Part shown: in pieces, positions 11,801 to 23,130 of the stretch
How the letters are laid out: each line of letters starts with the position of its first letter
Numbering within the stretch: the stretch's first letter is position 1
Assembly (NCBI GenBank): GCA_009823395.1
Contig: CM020509.1
Span: 13,796,001 to 13,860,000 of the forward strand
DNA from: Thamnaconus septentrionalis
Taxonomy: Eukaryota; Chordata; Actinopteri; Tetraodontiformes; Monacanthidae
DNA length: 64,000 bases
Reading direction: 5' to 3'
Made by a program: the position numbers and the translations under genes
The notes under the pieces: generated by a model
What the model was told of the DNA's origin: nothing
Databases searched by the model: none
What the model saw: only the letters and a program-made list of their open reading frames with translations

Positions 11801-12414
11801 GGAGAAGCACTTGGAACGCACTCGTCTTGTCTGTTGTTGTTGTTGTTGTTGTTGGCTTGACCTGAGCCGTGCCCTCCCCTCTCTGCACCCTCACCCGCCC
11901 CTCCCTCCAGGTGTGGTGGAGTACCTCAGCTCCGGCGGCGTCGACTGCACCCACAAGGACTTCAAGGAGCTGCGGTACAGCGACAGTCTGACCAAATTCA
12001 ACTGCAACGGCAAGAACAGCAACTCCAACGGCATGATCACCCACGGCTTCAAGCTGAAGAGCGCCTACGAGAACGGCCTGATGCCTTACACCAACTACAC
12101 CTTCGACTTCAAGGTGATTGTGTCGGCCACGGCAAAGAGAAACGCTACCTCGCGTCGTTCGGTGAAACTGACTCCCTCCTCCTCCGCTTTCTCTCCTCCA
12201 GGGTGTCATTGACTATATTTTCTACTCGAAGCCGCAGCTGAACGTGCTGGGCATCCTGGGCCCGCTGGACCACCACTGGCTCGTTGAGAACAATGTCTCC
12301 GGCTGCCCGCACCCCCACATCCCCTCCGACCACTTCTCCCTCCTCGCCCAGCTGGAGCTGCTCCTCAACGTGCCCCCCCAGATCAATGGGCTCCACATGC
12401 CTTCACGCAGGTAG
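5754..12414 (+). CDS. cnot6: CCR4-NOT transcription complex subunit 6 (CCR4a deadenylase), complete
   Basis: Eleven coding exons (5754-5865, 6273-6459, 6730-6815, 6916-7020, 7171-7239, 7547-7704, 8282-8436, 10375-10529, 10635-10868, 11911-12113, 12202-12414) splice in frame to 558 residues; human CNOT6 has 557. The product is a Mg-dependent 3'-5' exonuclease that shortens mRNA poly(A) tails in the CCR4-NOT complex. Residues ~50-132 form leucine-rich repeats that in this family bind CNOT7/8. Residues ~190-558 are the EEP nuclease domain with N195, E240, H363, D413, N415, D492 and SDH (D531, H532) in place. The linker IPTEQPPARSW and LQEPDR match CNOT6 rather than CNOT6L. The start MPKEKYDPPDP is the family's usual N-terminus. 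The protein appears intact. Which teleost duplicate (a or b) it is cannot be told here. Confidence 0.96.
6273..6459 (+). CDS. cnot6: cnot6 coding exon 2
   Basis: Residues 38-99, start of the leucine-rich repeats (LTHLTALHISDNSLSRIP, LHNLVYLDLSSNKIRSLP). Acceptor ccaccgcag, donor gtgagt. Confidence 0.95.
6730..6815 (+). CDS. cnot6: cnot6 coding exon 3
   Basis: Residues 100-128, continuing the leucine-rich repeats (LLLNNNQLRVLPFELGKL). Acceptor cctccacag, donor gtgagt. Confidence 0.95.
6916..7020 (+). CDS. cnot6: cnot6 coding exon 4
   Basis: Residues 129-163; end of the repeat domain (GNPLAQEI) and a helix RRLLNYLLDNL. Acceptor cttcatcag, donor gtaagt. Confidence 0.95.
7171..7239 (+). CDS. 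cnot6: cnot6 coding exon 5
   Basis: Short linker exon, residues 164-186. The linker IPTEQPPARSW is the part that separates CNOT6 from CNOT6L. Acceptor ctactcag, donor gtgagt. Confidence 0.93.
7547..7704 (+). CDS. cnot6: cnot6 coding exon 6
   Basis: Residues 187-239, start of the nuclease domain: MCYNVLCDKYATRQLYGYCP carries active-site N195. Acceptor ccctttag, donor gtaagg. Confidence 0.96.
8282..8436 (+). CDS. cnot6: cnot6 coding exon 7
   Basis: Residues 240-290. The first codon is catalytic E240 (EVETEQYY). Ends in HVDGCAVFFKTE. Acceptor ttggtttcag, donor gtaaga. Confidence 0.96.
8437..10374 (+). other. Longest CNOT6 coding-region intron (1.94 kb)
   Basis: No exon or RNA gene seen. Its last third carries a complete hAT-like MITE (separate entry). 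The rest is unique-looking sequence. Confidence 0.7.
9857..10298 (+). mobile_element. hAT-like MITE, copy A, inside a CNOT6 intron
   Basis: A 442-bp element with short inverted ends (TAGGGATG at the left, CGTCCCTG at the right) flanked by a perfect 8-bp target duplication CCTGAAAC (9849-9856 and 10299-10306). Both sub-terminal regions are rich in TTAATCGA/TCGATTAA palindromes. Eight-base duplications and CAGGG-like ends are typical of the hAT superfamily. No transposase is encoded. Confidence 0.82.
10375..10529 (+). CDS. cnot6: cnot6 coding exon 8
   Basis: Residues 291-342 (QKHTVEFNQLAMANSEGSEA, then NRVMTKDNIGVAVLLE). Acceptor ctgtgtag, donor gtgagt. Lies just 76 bp after the end of a hAT-like MITE. 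Confidence 0.96.
10635..10868 (+). CDS. cnot6: cnot6 coding exon 9
   Basis: Residues 343-420: ANAHMHWDPEYSDVK (H363) and LVLCADLNSLPDS with metal-binding D413 and N415. Acceptor tcttcttcag, donor gtaaat. Confidence 0.96.
11236..11688 (+). mobile_element. hAT-like MITE, copy B, inside another CNOT6 intron
   Basis: Same family and orientation as the element at 9857-10298: shared GTCGATTAAGAATTTAATCGA, GGCAGGAAAGAGCA, GTTTTTACTGTTCTCTAAT and AGCGATTAATGAATTAATCG. It has a longer internal A-run (~11430) and a degraded right end; no target duplication is left. Older insertion than copy A. Confidence 0.75.
11911..12113 (+). CDS. cnot6: cnot6 coding exon 10
   Basis: Residues 421-488, including ITHGFKLKSAYENGLMPYTN and ending YTFDFK. 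Acceptor ctccctccag, donor gtgatt. Confidence 0.96.
12202..12414 (+). CDS. cnot6: cnot6 terminal coding exon
   Basis: Residues 489-558 and TAG stop: GVIDYIFY (D492) and HIPSDHFSLL (D531, H532). Ends HMPSRR, like the human -GRR end. Acceptor ttctctcctccag. Confidence 0.96.
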   Translation, partial: GVIDYIFYSKPQLNVLGILGPLDHHWLVENNVSGCPHPHIPSDHFSLLAQLELLLNVPPQINGLHMPSRR

Positions 12415-14277
12415 TGAGTCCCTGCCGCACCACCACCAGGGGGCGGCGGCGGGAGCCGGGGCGGGGGGGGAGCTGCGACCCACAGCCTCTTCCTGTCCGA
12501 CCCCTAAACCCCACCCCCACCCCCGCCTCCTCCCTCCCTCTTCCCTCCGCCACAGAGTAGGAGGAGGTCGTGGGCGGGGCAACAACCTGTATAATATTCG
12601 TACAGTGAGGTCTGGCTGACAGGGATTTCGTATAATGTTATAGATATTCTATATTTTTCTTTATTTCTTTCTCCTTTTTGGTTCCTTTTTTAACTGCTTG
12701 ATTCAGTCCTGTTGGTATATATCAGATTTTGTGTTTTAGATCCTGTTGTTATTACCCCCGACCCCCACCCCCCCACCTCTCAAACCCACCCACACACACA
12801 TTGCTTTGGTCCTTCATATATCAGAGGGGACGGATGGTAGCTCGTTCAGATGTGTCACAAGGGGGCGCTGTTTGTTTTTGGGTTTGTTTGTTTTTTGTTT
12901 TTTTTTAAAGAGCGGGAAAGAAGTCGTGCAAGCGTGCGTTCGGAGGGGGCGACCTCTCGAGCTGCCGTCCCGGCTGTCTGTCTGTCTGTCCTGTTTAAAA
13001 CAAAAAGAAGAGAAATCTTGAAACCAGCAAAGACGGCAGACTAGTCGGTCTCGGCCCCTCTCCCCCCCCAACCCCCCACAACCCCTCCTGACACGCGGAG
13101 CCGAGAGAAAGCCGGGCCACGGACGTCGTAAGGCCGCCGGTACCGAGGGGTCGAGACTTCCTGCTGTCATTCTGTGGTGCTGAGGCCGTTAGCGTGCGGT
13201 CGAGGCCTCGCGCGTGGTGCTACAACATCGTCTCCACCCGTCGACACCCCTCCCACCCCGGATGCGTCAAAAAAAAAAAAAAAACCCCACAGATGCCTCA
13301 ACGACGATTTAAAAAAAGCAGGCGTCCAAGTACCACATCTGCCGGGTTTCGCGCGACGGTCGTTTACGAAATCGGGCTCGGATGAGGTAAAAAAAAAAAC
13401 GAGAGCAGCTACCATCCTGAACGCAGACTGTTAGATCCCAGCGTGTAAAGTCGTCGTCCGGCTCGGCTCGTGTCTCGGAGTCCGTGAGGCCCTCACACCA
13501 CCCTGTTTTTTTTGTTGTTGTTTTGTTTTAATTTTTAATTTTTTTGGCCTAGGGCGAGGGATTCAGGCTGATGGGCGAAGCGACGAGGGGCTTTCACAAA
13601 CCTTTTCTTTTGTCTCGATTGCTTTTCGGCAGAGAGAGCGAGTCATGGTTGCTAGCAGTGAGTAAAACCAGCATTCCTCTCCCTGTCTGGGGTTGCCGTC
13701 TCAACTCCGCACATGCAACAGCTCACACGCTCGCGCACACCAGTAACACGAGAAAAAAACGCAGGTAACTTGCAGGCAGATCTGTAGCACTGTTTCTGAG
13801 GCCAGTAGTGACTTTTTCCCCCTAGTAATAATGTTCCATAAACAAAAGCAGTGGGTTATTTTTTTTTTTTCACAAGTGTTTGTACAGAATAGAATCCTAG
13901 ACTCAGTCTTTACATGATTGTATATGAACCACAAAATACCTGTTTTCTGGCGTTTTTTTGTACTCAGAGTAAATTATGATCAGATTTGAAAAAGATTGTA
14001 TTGTAAACTATGGCTAAATTTTTATCCAGTTGATGTTGAGATGAATTGATATTACCAGCTTGTACAAAAGACGTAAGAAGAGGTTGTTCAAGGCATTCGC
14101 CGTCACGACTTTGCACTCCTTTAAGATAAACTGTAATTAATGTGTCAGTATTGTTTGATTTTTGCCTCCAATCTCCCCGCAACCAATCCCCCTCTGTCAA
14201 TTCGATTTATTGTTATATTTGCTTTTTTTTTCTCCCCCCCTCCCCCCACCCTCCCTTTTTCGGCACATTGCTGCGAT

Positions 14278-14285
14278 TGTAAATA
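14278..14285 (+). promoter_or_regulatory. Pumilio-type element in the CNOT6 3' UTR
   Basis: TGTAAATA fits the PUM consensus TGTANATA. It was the only exact match I found reading 12415-17115 on the plus strand. One 8-mer in 4.7 kb is not far from chance expectation. Confidence 0.25.
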
Positions 14286-15493
14286 GACACCGAGTTAAAC
14301 GTCTGCCTGTCGCTCCTTTGCCCATTAACGAAGCCATCGATCCACACTGCTGCCATCAGTACAAGCAAACGGACCATCGCAGGTGAGTCGCAGACCACCA
14401 GCGACTCCGCATCTATTCAGAAATCTCTCACACACACACACTCTCACTCAAATGCGGACACGCGCTCAACAGTGTGGCGGTCGGCCGGTCGCGTCACCCA
14501 CACGTGTGCAACGGAACATTGTGCCTCACTGTAGCAGTTGTCGTCTTGCACTATTTCAACATGACGAACGCTTGAACAACCTTTTCTCCTTTTATTTTTA
14601 AATACTGTCGAGACATTTGTGAAGATTTTATGTCCTTTTATTATTAGGGTTTTTTTTTTTTCTCGTTGTCGTTGCTGTTGACATTGCTTTCCTTTTTTTT
14701 TATGAGCTGTGACAATGTTCAAATGATGTGTATATCCTTTCTGTTCATCAAGCTCTCTAGTAATCAGGTATGCTTTGTCCACTGAACCCCTCCCACAGTC
14801 CATCCTCCAACCAACCAACACGACTAGGATGTCTTACCTCCATCCAACCTGCACTTCCAGTTTGTCACTTACCCCAGGAAGTACAGACCCCCCCAGATGA
14901 CCGTAGCCCCTCCCCTTTCCAGCCAAGATTTTAAATTTCCCCTTAAGCTCCTCCCCCTTTAAGCCATGCCTTTTTAAAAAGTTCCTCGGCCCTCCGTGTC
15001 AGCAGTGGAGGAAGCCCCTCCCTTAGTAGGAAGAGGAGGGTGCGTACTGAGCTCAGCTAATCCCCCCCCTTCAAAGCGCACCTGTGTTTGCATCGACCAG
15101 ATTTGTTCCCCCCTAAAACAACCACGTGTCTAATTTCAGCAGTGAGATTAATATTCCCTGCCTTCACAGATGACGAGCACTTAAACCGATTAAACCCCGC
15201 CCCTGCCCCCTACCCTCCACTCCCGATTCCTCAATTTTGGCAATTAAAGCGTCTCATTGAAGTTGATGTAGAAATTACGTTGTTTTTTTTAAAAAAAAAA
15301 GAGGGAAGCAATGAAATAGGAAGGTCTCTTGTCCCCTTTCCCTCTTCCCACTGTTTTTAAAACTTTGGTTTCCAATGAAAGCCTATGTGTCTAGATTGTT
15401 TTTGGGTTGTTTTTTTTCCCTTACCTGAATGGCATTAGTATTGTTGTAGAATTAAATACTAGCTTTCTTTTTTTTTTTTTTTTGTAAAGTGTG

Positions 15494-15499
15494 AATAAA
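15494..15499 (+). terminator. AATAAA, candidate proximal poly(A) signal of CNOT6
   Basis: AATAAA just after a long T-run (about 15469-15483) and before a T-rich stretch, about 3.1 kb after the stop. Confidence 0.45.
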
Positions 15500-17088
15500 A
15501 GATGTATCTCATGTTTCCTTTCTAAAAAAGATATTGAACCGTGCTATTGATGTGTAAATCATGAATTCTATGATGGTGTTACGTTTGCTACATTGTTTTT
15601 ATCTTCTCTCGCTCTATATATACAGTATATATATTATTTCCCACCCTCTCTTCCCCATCCCTCGATTTACTCTCCCGCGTATAGACGATGATGATGATGA
15701 TGAGGTGTCGTCTCGATGGATCGAGTAGAGGAGTTGAATGTTTCTCATGTAGCCTTTTGAAAATGAAGGAGTGAGGGGAGCGGAGTGACCTGCAGCCATG
15801 CTACCTGTCCAGCTCTGAGCACAGGGAATTTGCATTTTGTTGTGTTTAGCTTTACTCTTTCTTTTTGGATGTTGCATGGCACCAGCCCCGGAGAGCGCTC
15901 GTGCCCGACCACCGGCCCTGCGACGGGCGCCACTAGTCCGTTTCACTCTGTTGTCGTGCATCACAGTGGTTTGAATCTGTTACACTGTTGTTATGGTCAC
16001 CAACTCGAGCTCGACAAAAAAAGGCCTTTTCGTTGTTCAGCCCGAGTCACTCGAGCCCGGTGGTGTCACCCTATAAAGCTTTTGCGAGCCGATCACTTTG
16101 GTTGACTTTTTTTGCTTCTTAGCTCTAGAGTGGATTTTTTTTTTATCCCCCTCCCTCCACACCTGGGGCTGCATCTTTGTAATGGTGCACACCAAAGCTA
16201 CTTTCAGTTCGGTTCTCTAGTTCTTGGTTCCCCCCCATTTGATTCATGCACTCGTGTCGATTCATAGTCTCCATGAACTGGTAGGGCTGCAAGGAAAGCG
16301 AGGCACCGCCGTCCCTTTTTTCCTTGAACCTCATCAACATCCGCCCTCTCACCACCACCACCCATTTTAAATGCACCCTTTTCCAAAAAAAAAATTTAAA
16401 AACACACGCACCACTTGGCAATAATCCCCGAAACATTCAGACACAATATTTTATCTTAAATGTAGCTGTCATCTCTCAAACTGTGGCTGTGTTTCCCCTC
16501 CGTCATCACTCGCCATCCTCTGCTTTTTAAGAACGACTCGTTAACCCCCCACCCCCCAACACTCTGTTCTTTTCTCACTTTTCTTGCTCACTACTTCCTC
16601 TTTTATCATCCATCTTGTATATTTGTGCATCACCCCCCCCCCCTCCCCCCCCCTACCCTACCCTGCTGATCTAGTGGTAGTTGTTCAATGATCAGGATTG
16701 TCTATCTGTAGTCAGCTGAGTACATAAATTGATCTGTGTCACTGTGTTAATGCACTGGACCAACTATTGTTTACCATTCATGAAATACCAGCAAAAACAA
16801 CAACAACAACAACGTAATGAAGAAACACTTGCACAATGTTGTAGAATGTCCATTTAACCCAGATAAGAAATCAAGGCAGCTGTTTTCAAATCAACACATA
16901 CTGTTTTCAAAATGAACTGAATGGTAAACAATGCTTTCCGTTGTACCCCTTTAGCCGTCCTCTCGATCCTCTTGGGAACTAGATTTGTTCTTTGATTATG
17001 ATAATTTTTTTTTCTTTTCTTCAGTTTGACTACAGGTTCTGCTTGTTTCCTTTACACCTACCTATGTATTTTCCTACTTCTGGTTCAA

Positions 17089-17094
17089 AATAAA
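17089..17094 (+). terminator. AATAAA, candidate distal poly(A) signal of CNOT6
   Basis: AATAAA in ttcaaaataaaatctgta with TGT/T-rich sequence downstream; a second AATAAA lies 63 bp on (17152). About 4.7 kb after the stop. Confidence 0.45.
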
Positions 17095-17115
17095 ATCTGT
17101 ATTATCTGTTTCAAG

Positions 17116-19970
17116 CTGCGTCACCTCTTATTCTTTGCAATGGATCTTGGAAATAAATCCTGTATCTGTTGTCCTTAGATGGCATCCTTTTTCTTGCTGC
17201 CACTCCCTTTAATCCCTTTTTTAATTTCCTTTCTGTTTAAATATTTTAAACACTATCACAACGCAACATAACTGCTCAATTTTCCTTTATTTTTACTAAT
17301 GCATGTTTTAACTTTCTGCCACAATGAAATGGAGCAAGTTCTCATTTCACTTATGCATGGGCAACAAGTGCGTAATTCTGTGAAAACAAAATGAAGTATC
17401 TTTTATGGAGATGTTTTAAAGAAATATGGCTGCAAATGTGGAAAAAAAAACCTCAAACGTAGGGATACTAAACTCTATCAGAAAGTACCTAAAATTCACT
17501 GTAGCATCAACGGTTGAAGTCAATTTATCTCTAAACTGTTGAATACCATTAGGTATTAGGTTAGGAGGTTGTTGTGTAAATTCTACACAAAAGATGATCT
17601 CACCATCAGTTCAGAATCCAGGACTTCATGGTCTCTCATGCGGTGTTAAGCAATATCGTCTACAGACACATGGCGGCGCCAGATGATCATCGTAGCAGAC
17701 TTGAAAACCGTCCGTGCCCCTGCTGCTGGAAGTCCGAACAAGTCCATGAAATATTCAAGTGAAGTAACAGCGACTAGGGAATAGAAAGATCAAATTTAAG
17801 ATATAACGCTGTGTGGATTAATCTGCCGTTTCTTCGGTGATCTAGATACATTTTTAGACAAGCATATGAAGGAGATCTCACTCATCACTCACCAGGCAGG
17901 ACTGACTGAAATATATGAAGCCTGTTCAGGTTATTTACTTGATAACTTACGGTATGAAGTGTAAATGTCTTGACATTTAGGACGTGTTTCTTTTCTCCCC
18001 AACTCTAATTAGACACCTTCCTTCCTTTTGAACTGTTGAGACAAACAAAATCAAAATGTCACCTTGAGCTTTGGGAGTTTGTGGTGGATCTCACTGTTGA
18101 GGCAATATAATTTTTTTCCCCCGGAATAATCCAAGTGCAATCAAATAGCTCAATTTGCAAAATTCATCTATCAAGGGCTTTTTGCCTGAATTAAACAGCA
18201 AACTTTTGTGTAGACCTTTTAATATTTGACAAATGTTCTGCAGAGTATTAATCCGGAAGGTTGACTTTGTAACTAAATGTCTTTATTGGCTGTGCGGGCA
18301 ACAGGAGGCTTCATATATAATGAAAACTGTCTCTCCCTGTGGTCTCAGACCCGAGTCGGCTCTGACAGACAGCCCAACACGCTGTTGTCTCTCTTCATCA
18401 TGCTCGGCCTGCCATGAAGCAACACGTAGTGCTGCGAGGAGTGTTACACAACAAGCCTTTAATCAATGTGCTACTCACTGACCTGGACTCGACTTGCTCA
18501 TGTTTGTCGACTGTTCACATTGATTGCTGTTTTCTTCAAACTGATAGGCTGCCGTGGACCCCTCGCAGCCAAAGTTCTGTGGCTTTGTGCTTAGAATTGA
18601 CAGCAGGGTGGATGGGAAACAAACCTGGCGAACCCTCCCATGAGGAGACTGGATATGTTTTTCCCAACAAAATAATTTCCACAAGTAGGGCTTCTTCAGC
18701 TTAAAGACCCAATGTGTGTGCTCTGGCAGCATCTAGTGGTGAGAAAGTATAGTGCAACGAAATGACGCATTTATTTATCAGATAGATCATTATGCTCTTT
18801 GCTGTATTGTCCGTTTAGCTTCATCTGCTAAAAAAAAAAAAAAAAAAATGAACTGATTATGGATGAATTTGAAGACTAGATGACTCATCCTGCAGAAATC
18901 ATGTGACTTCGGCATCCCTTTGCAAATTACAAATCTATTCACCTCATTAGCAAATTCCATCTGTGAAAGCCCACCATTAATTAGTCCATGTTTTCTCATG
19001 TCCCATTTGTTCTTGTATCAAATACCAGCTGTGATGTCAGGGCTCAAGTCACCACGCCCAAACTACATCCACCTTCTGAGCTACTGTGGTTAGGTGGCGC
19101 CACAATATGGCCATCTCCTCATGAGTGGACCCACTGTTTATGTAAATATAAATTCTTCTTATGAGCAAATGAAAACATCACACTTCTGTTGGTGACTTTA
19201 TTGAACTATGTGAGTACGTATGTGGTTTCTATTTTCTGAAATCAGATCCCTGTAAAAGTTACTCACTGGGCCTTATAGCACCTCATGCATTGGGTGTGAG
19301 GTGCCTCAAGGTGTGTGTCAGTGTGTATCAGGGTCTTTTCACCCTCTGATAAACTGTGACAAAAAGTTCTCACCTAACGGCGCAGATGTGAAAAACAGAG
19401 CCTATATCTGTAGTGGCTGTGATCTAGTTAAATACTTTTGAATTTAAATTAAATTAAGACAGAAATTGAAATTGCGAGGGAGAATATCAGATCTGTCCAC
19501 AGTGTTCCTGTCAAGGTTGTGAACTGTTTGTTGGTTTAAATGGAATTCCCTTCTCAGAAGAGTCTCTCAGATCTGAGTTGGCCGCGGGCGTCAGCTCGAA
19601 TGAGGGAGTTGTTAGCGCAGGGAGAGAAAAACAAGACAGACTCCGTTTAGCTTCAGCCGCTTGGCCGACAATCTGTCTTGTGTTGACGTGGCAGCACGTC
19701 GCCTGAGCCTCTTTGCAGATGTAGACTCCCTCCGTCTCCGCTTGTTTTCTTCCTTTTCTACATCCTCCCTCACCCTGATCAACCTTCTTCTTCTTTTCAA
19801 CCCCCCTCCCCATCCCTACTCCAACCCATGAGTGTTGTGTGCACACACACATGACTATCGGGCCATTTGCCTGTGTGATGTTCTGCCAACACTATGAGAA
19901 TACTTCCCTGGCTTCCACGGTTGTAGATTCAAGTCATCAAGTCTGAGCACATAAAAACGTGTGCGTGTTT
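17116..19970. other. Intergenic, no gene seen
   Basis: AT-rich unique sequence. The stretch 18670-18760 (aaagacccaatgtgtg, gcagcatctagtggtga) resembles a short repeat widespread in fish, from memory. No exon or RNA gene could be supported. Confidence 0.4.
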
Positions 19971-20214
19971 TTATGTGTGTGTGTGTGTGTGCATGTGTGT
20001 GTGTGTGTTATCTGATGTAAGAGCAGCCAGGCCTGACAACAGAGCCTGGGCTTTCACCTGAAATCCCCCCACAAATTATTTGCGAACGTCATCCTACAGG
20101 TCAATCCTGACTTTGACACCGAAAAGAAAACAATGGGAACCATTTGGGAGCGCTGGCAAATGCTTTTTTATTGTGAAAGGAATGCCACCTGAGCGCGCAG
20201 GCCTTTCTGTAAAA

Positions 20215-20255
<41 letters not shown>
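19971..20255. repeat. (GT)n microsatellites
   Basis: Interrupted GT run 19971-20008 and a pure run of about 20 GT units at 20216-20255. Confidence 0.9.
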
Positions 20256-20257
<2 letters not shown>

Positions 20258-20394
20258 TTTCTGTTTGTCTGTGCGTGGGTTTTATTAGGGCTGGTAAACT
20301 GTGGAGGTGGGATTTGGGGCTATTACAGGGGAAGAGAAGAGAACTAGGGCCACAAGAAGGGGAAAAAAAGATATTAAGATTTTTTTTCCTCAAG

Positions 20395-20550
20395 TTTCCA
20401 TTTCCAGAATAAAGTAAAATGAAATTTAAAGTAAAATTTCGTAAATGATTGAAACTTTGAGAATAAAGTCCACATTTTGTGATCAACGTCTAAATTTCGA
20501 GATTAAAGTCATCGTAGTTGGTAAAGTCGAAATGTCGAGAATAAAATTGA
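20395..20550. repeat. Degenerate 'gagaataaagtc' repeat array, copy 1
   Basis: Recurring words ttgagaataaagtc, tcgagattaaagtc and gtcgagaataaaat, spaced about 30-40 bp, in an AT-rich block. A second array of the same words is at 49630-49780. Arrays of this motif are common in teleost genomes. Confidence 0.6.
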
Positions 20551-20559
20551 AGGGCTTTG

Positions 20560-22150
20560 CACACCGTTTTCGCCAGTTTCCTGTCTACTTCGACTTTATG
20601 AACGGAATTTCGGGAAGCCAAAACTGACTGTCGTCCTTCTTTATGTCCTTATCAACTCCGTTATCCGCTTGCTTCTTTTGCTCTGCTGTTTTTTCCCCAG
20701 ATAAACAGCGGGCTGGTGGAGACCTCTGGCTTGTCTCAACTAGAATTAAAGCTCGAGCCGTACTGGCATGACAGTACGCATCGCGCTAATAAAATGCACT
20801 GAAATAAGTCTTGCAGCGATGACCACACCCTTAAAAATTCATGGACTGTGCTATGGGCTGTTGAGCAGCATCAGTCTTTCTCACCCCCTGCCTCCCTCTC
20901 TTTCTTTCTCTCTCTCTCACTTGTGTCAGCTGTTTAGGCCAGGTTATCACAGGCTGACATTTTGTTCCTGTTTCTTACCTTCTCCACGACACGTGACATA
21001 GCTCTTTGAAGGCCACCGCCATTGTGCTGAGGGAATCCATTCAGTGCGTAGGCCTCAAATTCGATAATATGAGATACAGCACAGAAGCAGCAAAGAATCT
21101 GCAACCTACATCGAAAGAAAAAAAAAAATGGTTCAATTGCACTGTTGCTATAAACAAGTCAGCGCTTATTGACATTCCATAAACACACACACACACACTA
21201 CTGGAGTATAACAAAAAAATAAATCCTGGGTAACTTTAACAGCTCTCAACCACAAATGTGCTGTAAGGCTTTCCATCTGTATCCAGGTGGGACGCTGTCC
21301 AGATGTGACTTGCTAAGTGAAGTCACCTGCAGTCTGGGGTGAACTGAGGCCAAAGCCATCAGACTAAACTAGTCAGATGCCGCCTTCTTGTGGCACAGTG
21401 TCACATTCACATGAAAAGAAGGAGAAGAAAAGTGTTTTAAAAAAATGTTGTTTTTTTTAAATGCCACGCCCTGTTCTTTTTCTTTACACACACATTCATC
21501 CAACACATTCCATTTGTTGTTTTTTATGATCCAAATATGGAACAGGATCCTTTTTTTTTTTTTTTTTAAGGAAAATTTTTAGATGCCATGTGCTGTTTAT
21601 GTCACTGGCCATGAAAGACATCGTAAAGTGTCTGCACGAGCCAGACACATCCAAACTCTTGTTTGCAGGCCTGCCTGCTTTGCCGCATGGCATTTTGCGA
21701 AATTTACGCTTAGAGCCGCCGACGGGGATATAAATATTTCTGTCCTGCTGGATTCTACAACCAGGTGCTATTGTTTCTCGCCCTGGATCCTTGTTATCAT
21801 CCAGCAGAAGAAAAAAAAAATCAATCTCATTACTGTGATGAATTGGACAACGTAAAAGGGTTGAATTAATAAGGATATCTGGAAACTATTTGCTGATTAA
21901 ATTTTTTTCCGTGTCTTGGCCTAAACTTTGAAGTGACTAACATGGGGGAATAAAAAGGTTGTCTGTAAGGCTGTTTTTTTATTTGGAGAAGAAAGCAGGT
22001 GAGATCTGTTTTGTGTTCCTTGTAAAGTGATGACATAAAAGGAACAGCAGATGCACAGAGCTAATGGAAGATGCAGCGGCTCAACAAGCACACCTGCTCG
22101 CAAACGCACACATGAAGAATCCCTACAGCGCCAACATGTATTATCCATCA
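20560..22150. other. Intergenic, no gene seen
   Basis: Unique sequence with a CT-rich tract (20877-20920) and short A/T runs. No supported feature. Confidence 0.4.
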
Positions 22151-22152
22151 CT

Positions 22153-22154
<2 letters not shown>

Positions 22155-22190
<36 letters not shown>
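22155..22190. repeat. (CA)n microsatellite
   Basis: About 18 uninterrupted CA units; a shorter (GT)n follows at 22458-22490. Confidence 0.9.
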
Positions 22191-22194
<4 letters not shown>

Positions 22195-22599
22195 CAGGGC
22201 TGTGTTCCTGTGAAGTCATGCCAGGAATCCACAGACAGCTCTTTTTAAAGAAAGAAAGGAAGAAAAAAAACTTACATCACCTCCCCCCTTCTTCAACAAT
22301 CCAGTAATGTGCTGATTTGTGGTCGCACTGTTAGAGGTCAAACTCGCAATAATTTGCCAGCATGCCAATGAAGCCACAGACTGTGGTGAGGCTGCAATTA
22401 GTCGTGGAAATATACATATATATATATTTTGGCAAGTGATGAAGGCTTCTTCTTCTCAGTGTGTGTGCGTGCGTGTGTGTGTGTGTGTGTTTAATGATCC
22501 AAAGTTGTCGGTGCTGTGAGACCCAGACAGACTAAAGTAGATCAATGCGCTACAGATTCCTGTTCCGCCCGGTGGGATTAAGGTACCTGTTGTGGGAGT

Positions 22600-22800
22600 G
22601 GGAACACGCGGCCCTAATTGTCTCCACGGATACCCTGAAATTAGAGGGGAAAGGCGGCTCCGAGCTCGGCTCGCCACGGCGTGACAGTTTCCCGGCACCG
22701 CTGTCAATAATCCCCGCTGCGTGTCGCGTTTGGCGACAGAGCGCAGTGCCTCGCGGAGGGGTCGCGACCTCTCGTCTCCCCCTCCCCGTCTCCCTGTCTC
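22600..22800. other. GC-rich unique block, candidate non-coding element
   Basis: CpG-containing unique sequence standing out from AT-rich surroundings, with AATTAG and CTGTCAATAATCC words. Reading frames cross it on both strands, with no splice or family support. Candidate only. Confidence 0.2.
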
Positions 22801-23020
22801 CGGAGCTGCCTGCGCTAATTGTTCTCCTGGCTGGACAGCAGTTGCTTGTCACTGGAGGCCAGCGCATCAGCATCTCTGAGTCACAAAGCCGCTGCCAAAA
22901 CTAGGACTCAGGAAAGTGTGACGGCCCCTGTTTATTTGAGTGCGCGCGCTGCATTCATTTCGAAAAGAGAGGCCTCAGCACTTGCGTCAAGAACCACTTA
23001 TGTCTCAGAAGTGGCTAACG

Positions 23021-23130
23021 CAGGGGTGGGCAAACTTTTTGACTTGTCGCCCACAATGGGTTCTCAAATTCAACAGAGGAGCCAGAGCAGGAGCAGATGG
23101 ATGGAGTGTTTTGGTGACCCAGCCCATCTG
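23021..23130 (+). mobile_element. Left end of a hAT (Charlie-like) element
   Basis: CAGGGGTGGGCAAACTTTTT followed by a 'cccacaatgggttctcaaatt' type sequence is the characteristic terminal sequence of hAT-Charlie-type non-autonomous elements. A matching right end (CCCACCCCTG) was not found, so the true length is unknown. Confidence 0.55.

Larger units (their letters stand above)
12415..17115 (+). other. cnot6: CNOT6 3' UTR (long)
   Basis: After the stop there is no new gene start for several kb. The sequence is T-rich with many homopolymer runs and only shadow reading frames. Poly(A) hexamers after T/GT-rich stretches occur at 15494-15499, 17089-17094 and 17152-17157. Long 3' UTRs are known for vertebrate CNOT6. 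The exact end is inferred. Confidence 0.5.

Noticed and set aside
5754..12414. Second gene as CNOT6L
   Set aside because: The linker IPTEQPPARSW/LQEPDR and the overall length match CNOT6, not CNOT6L.
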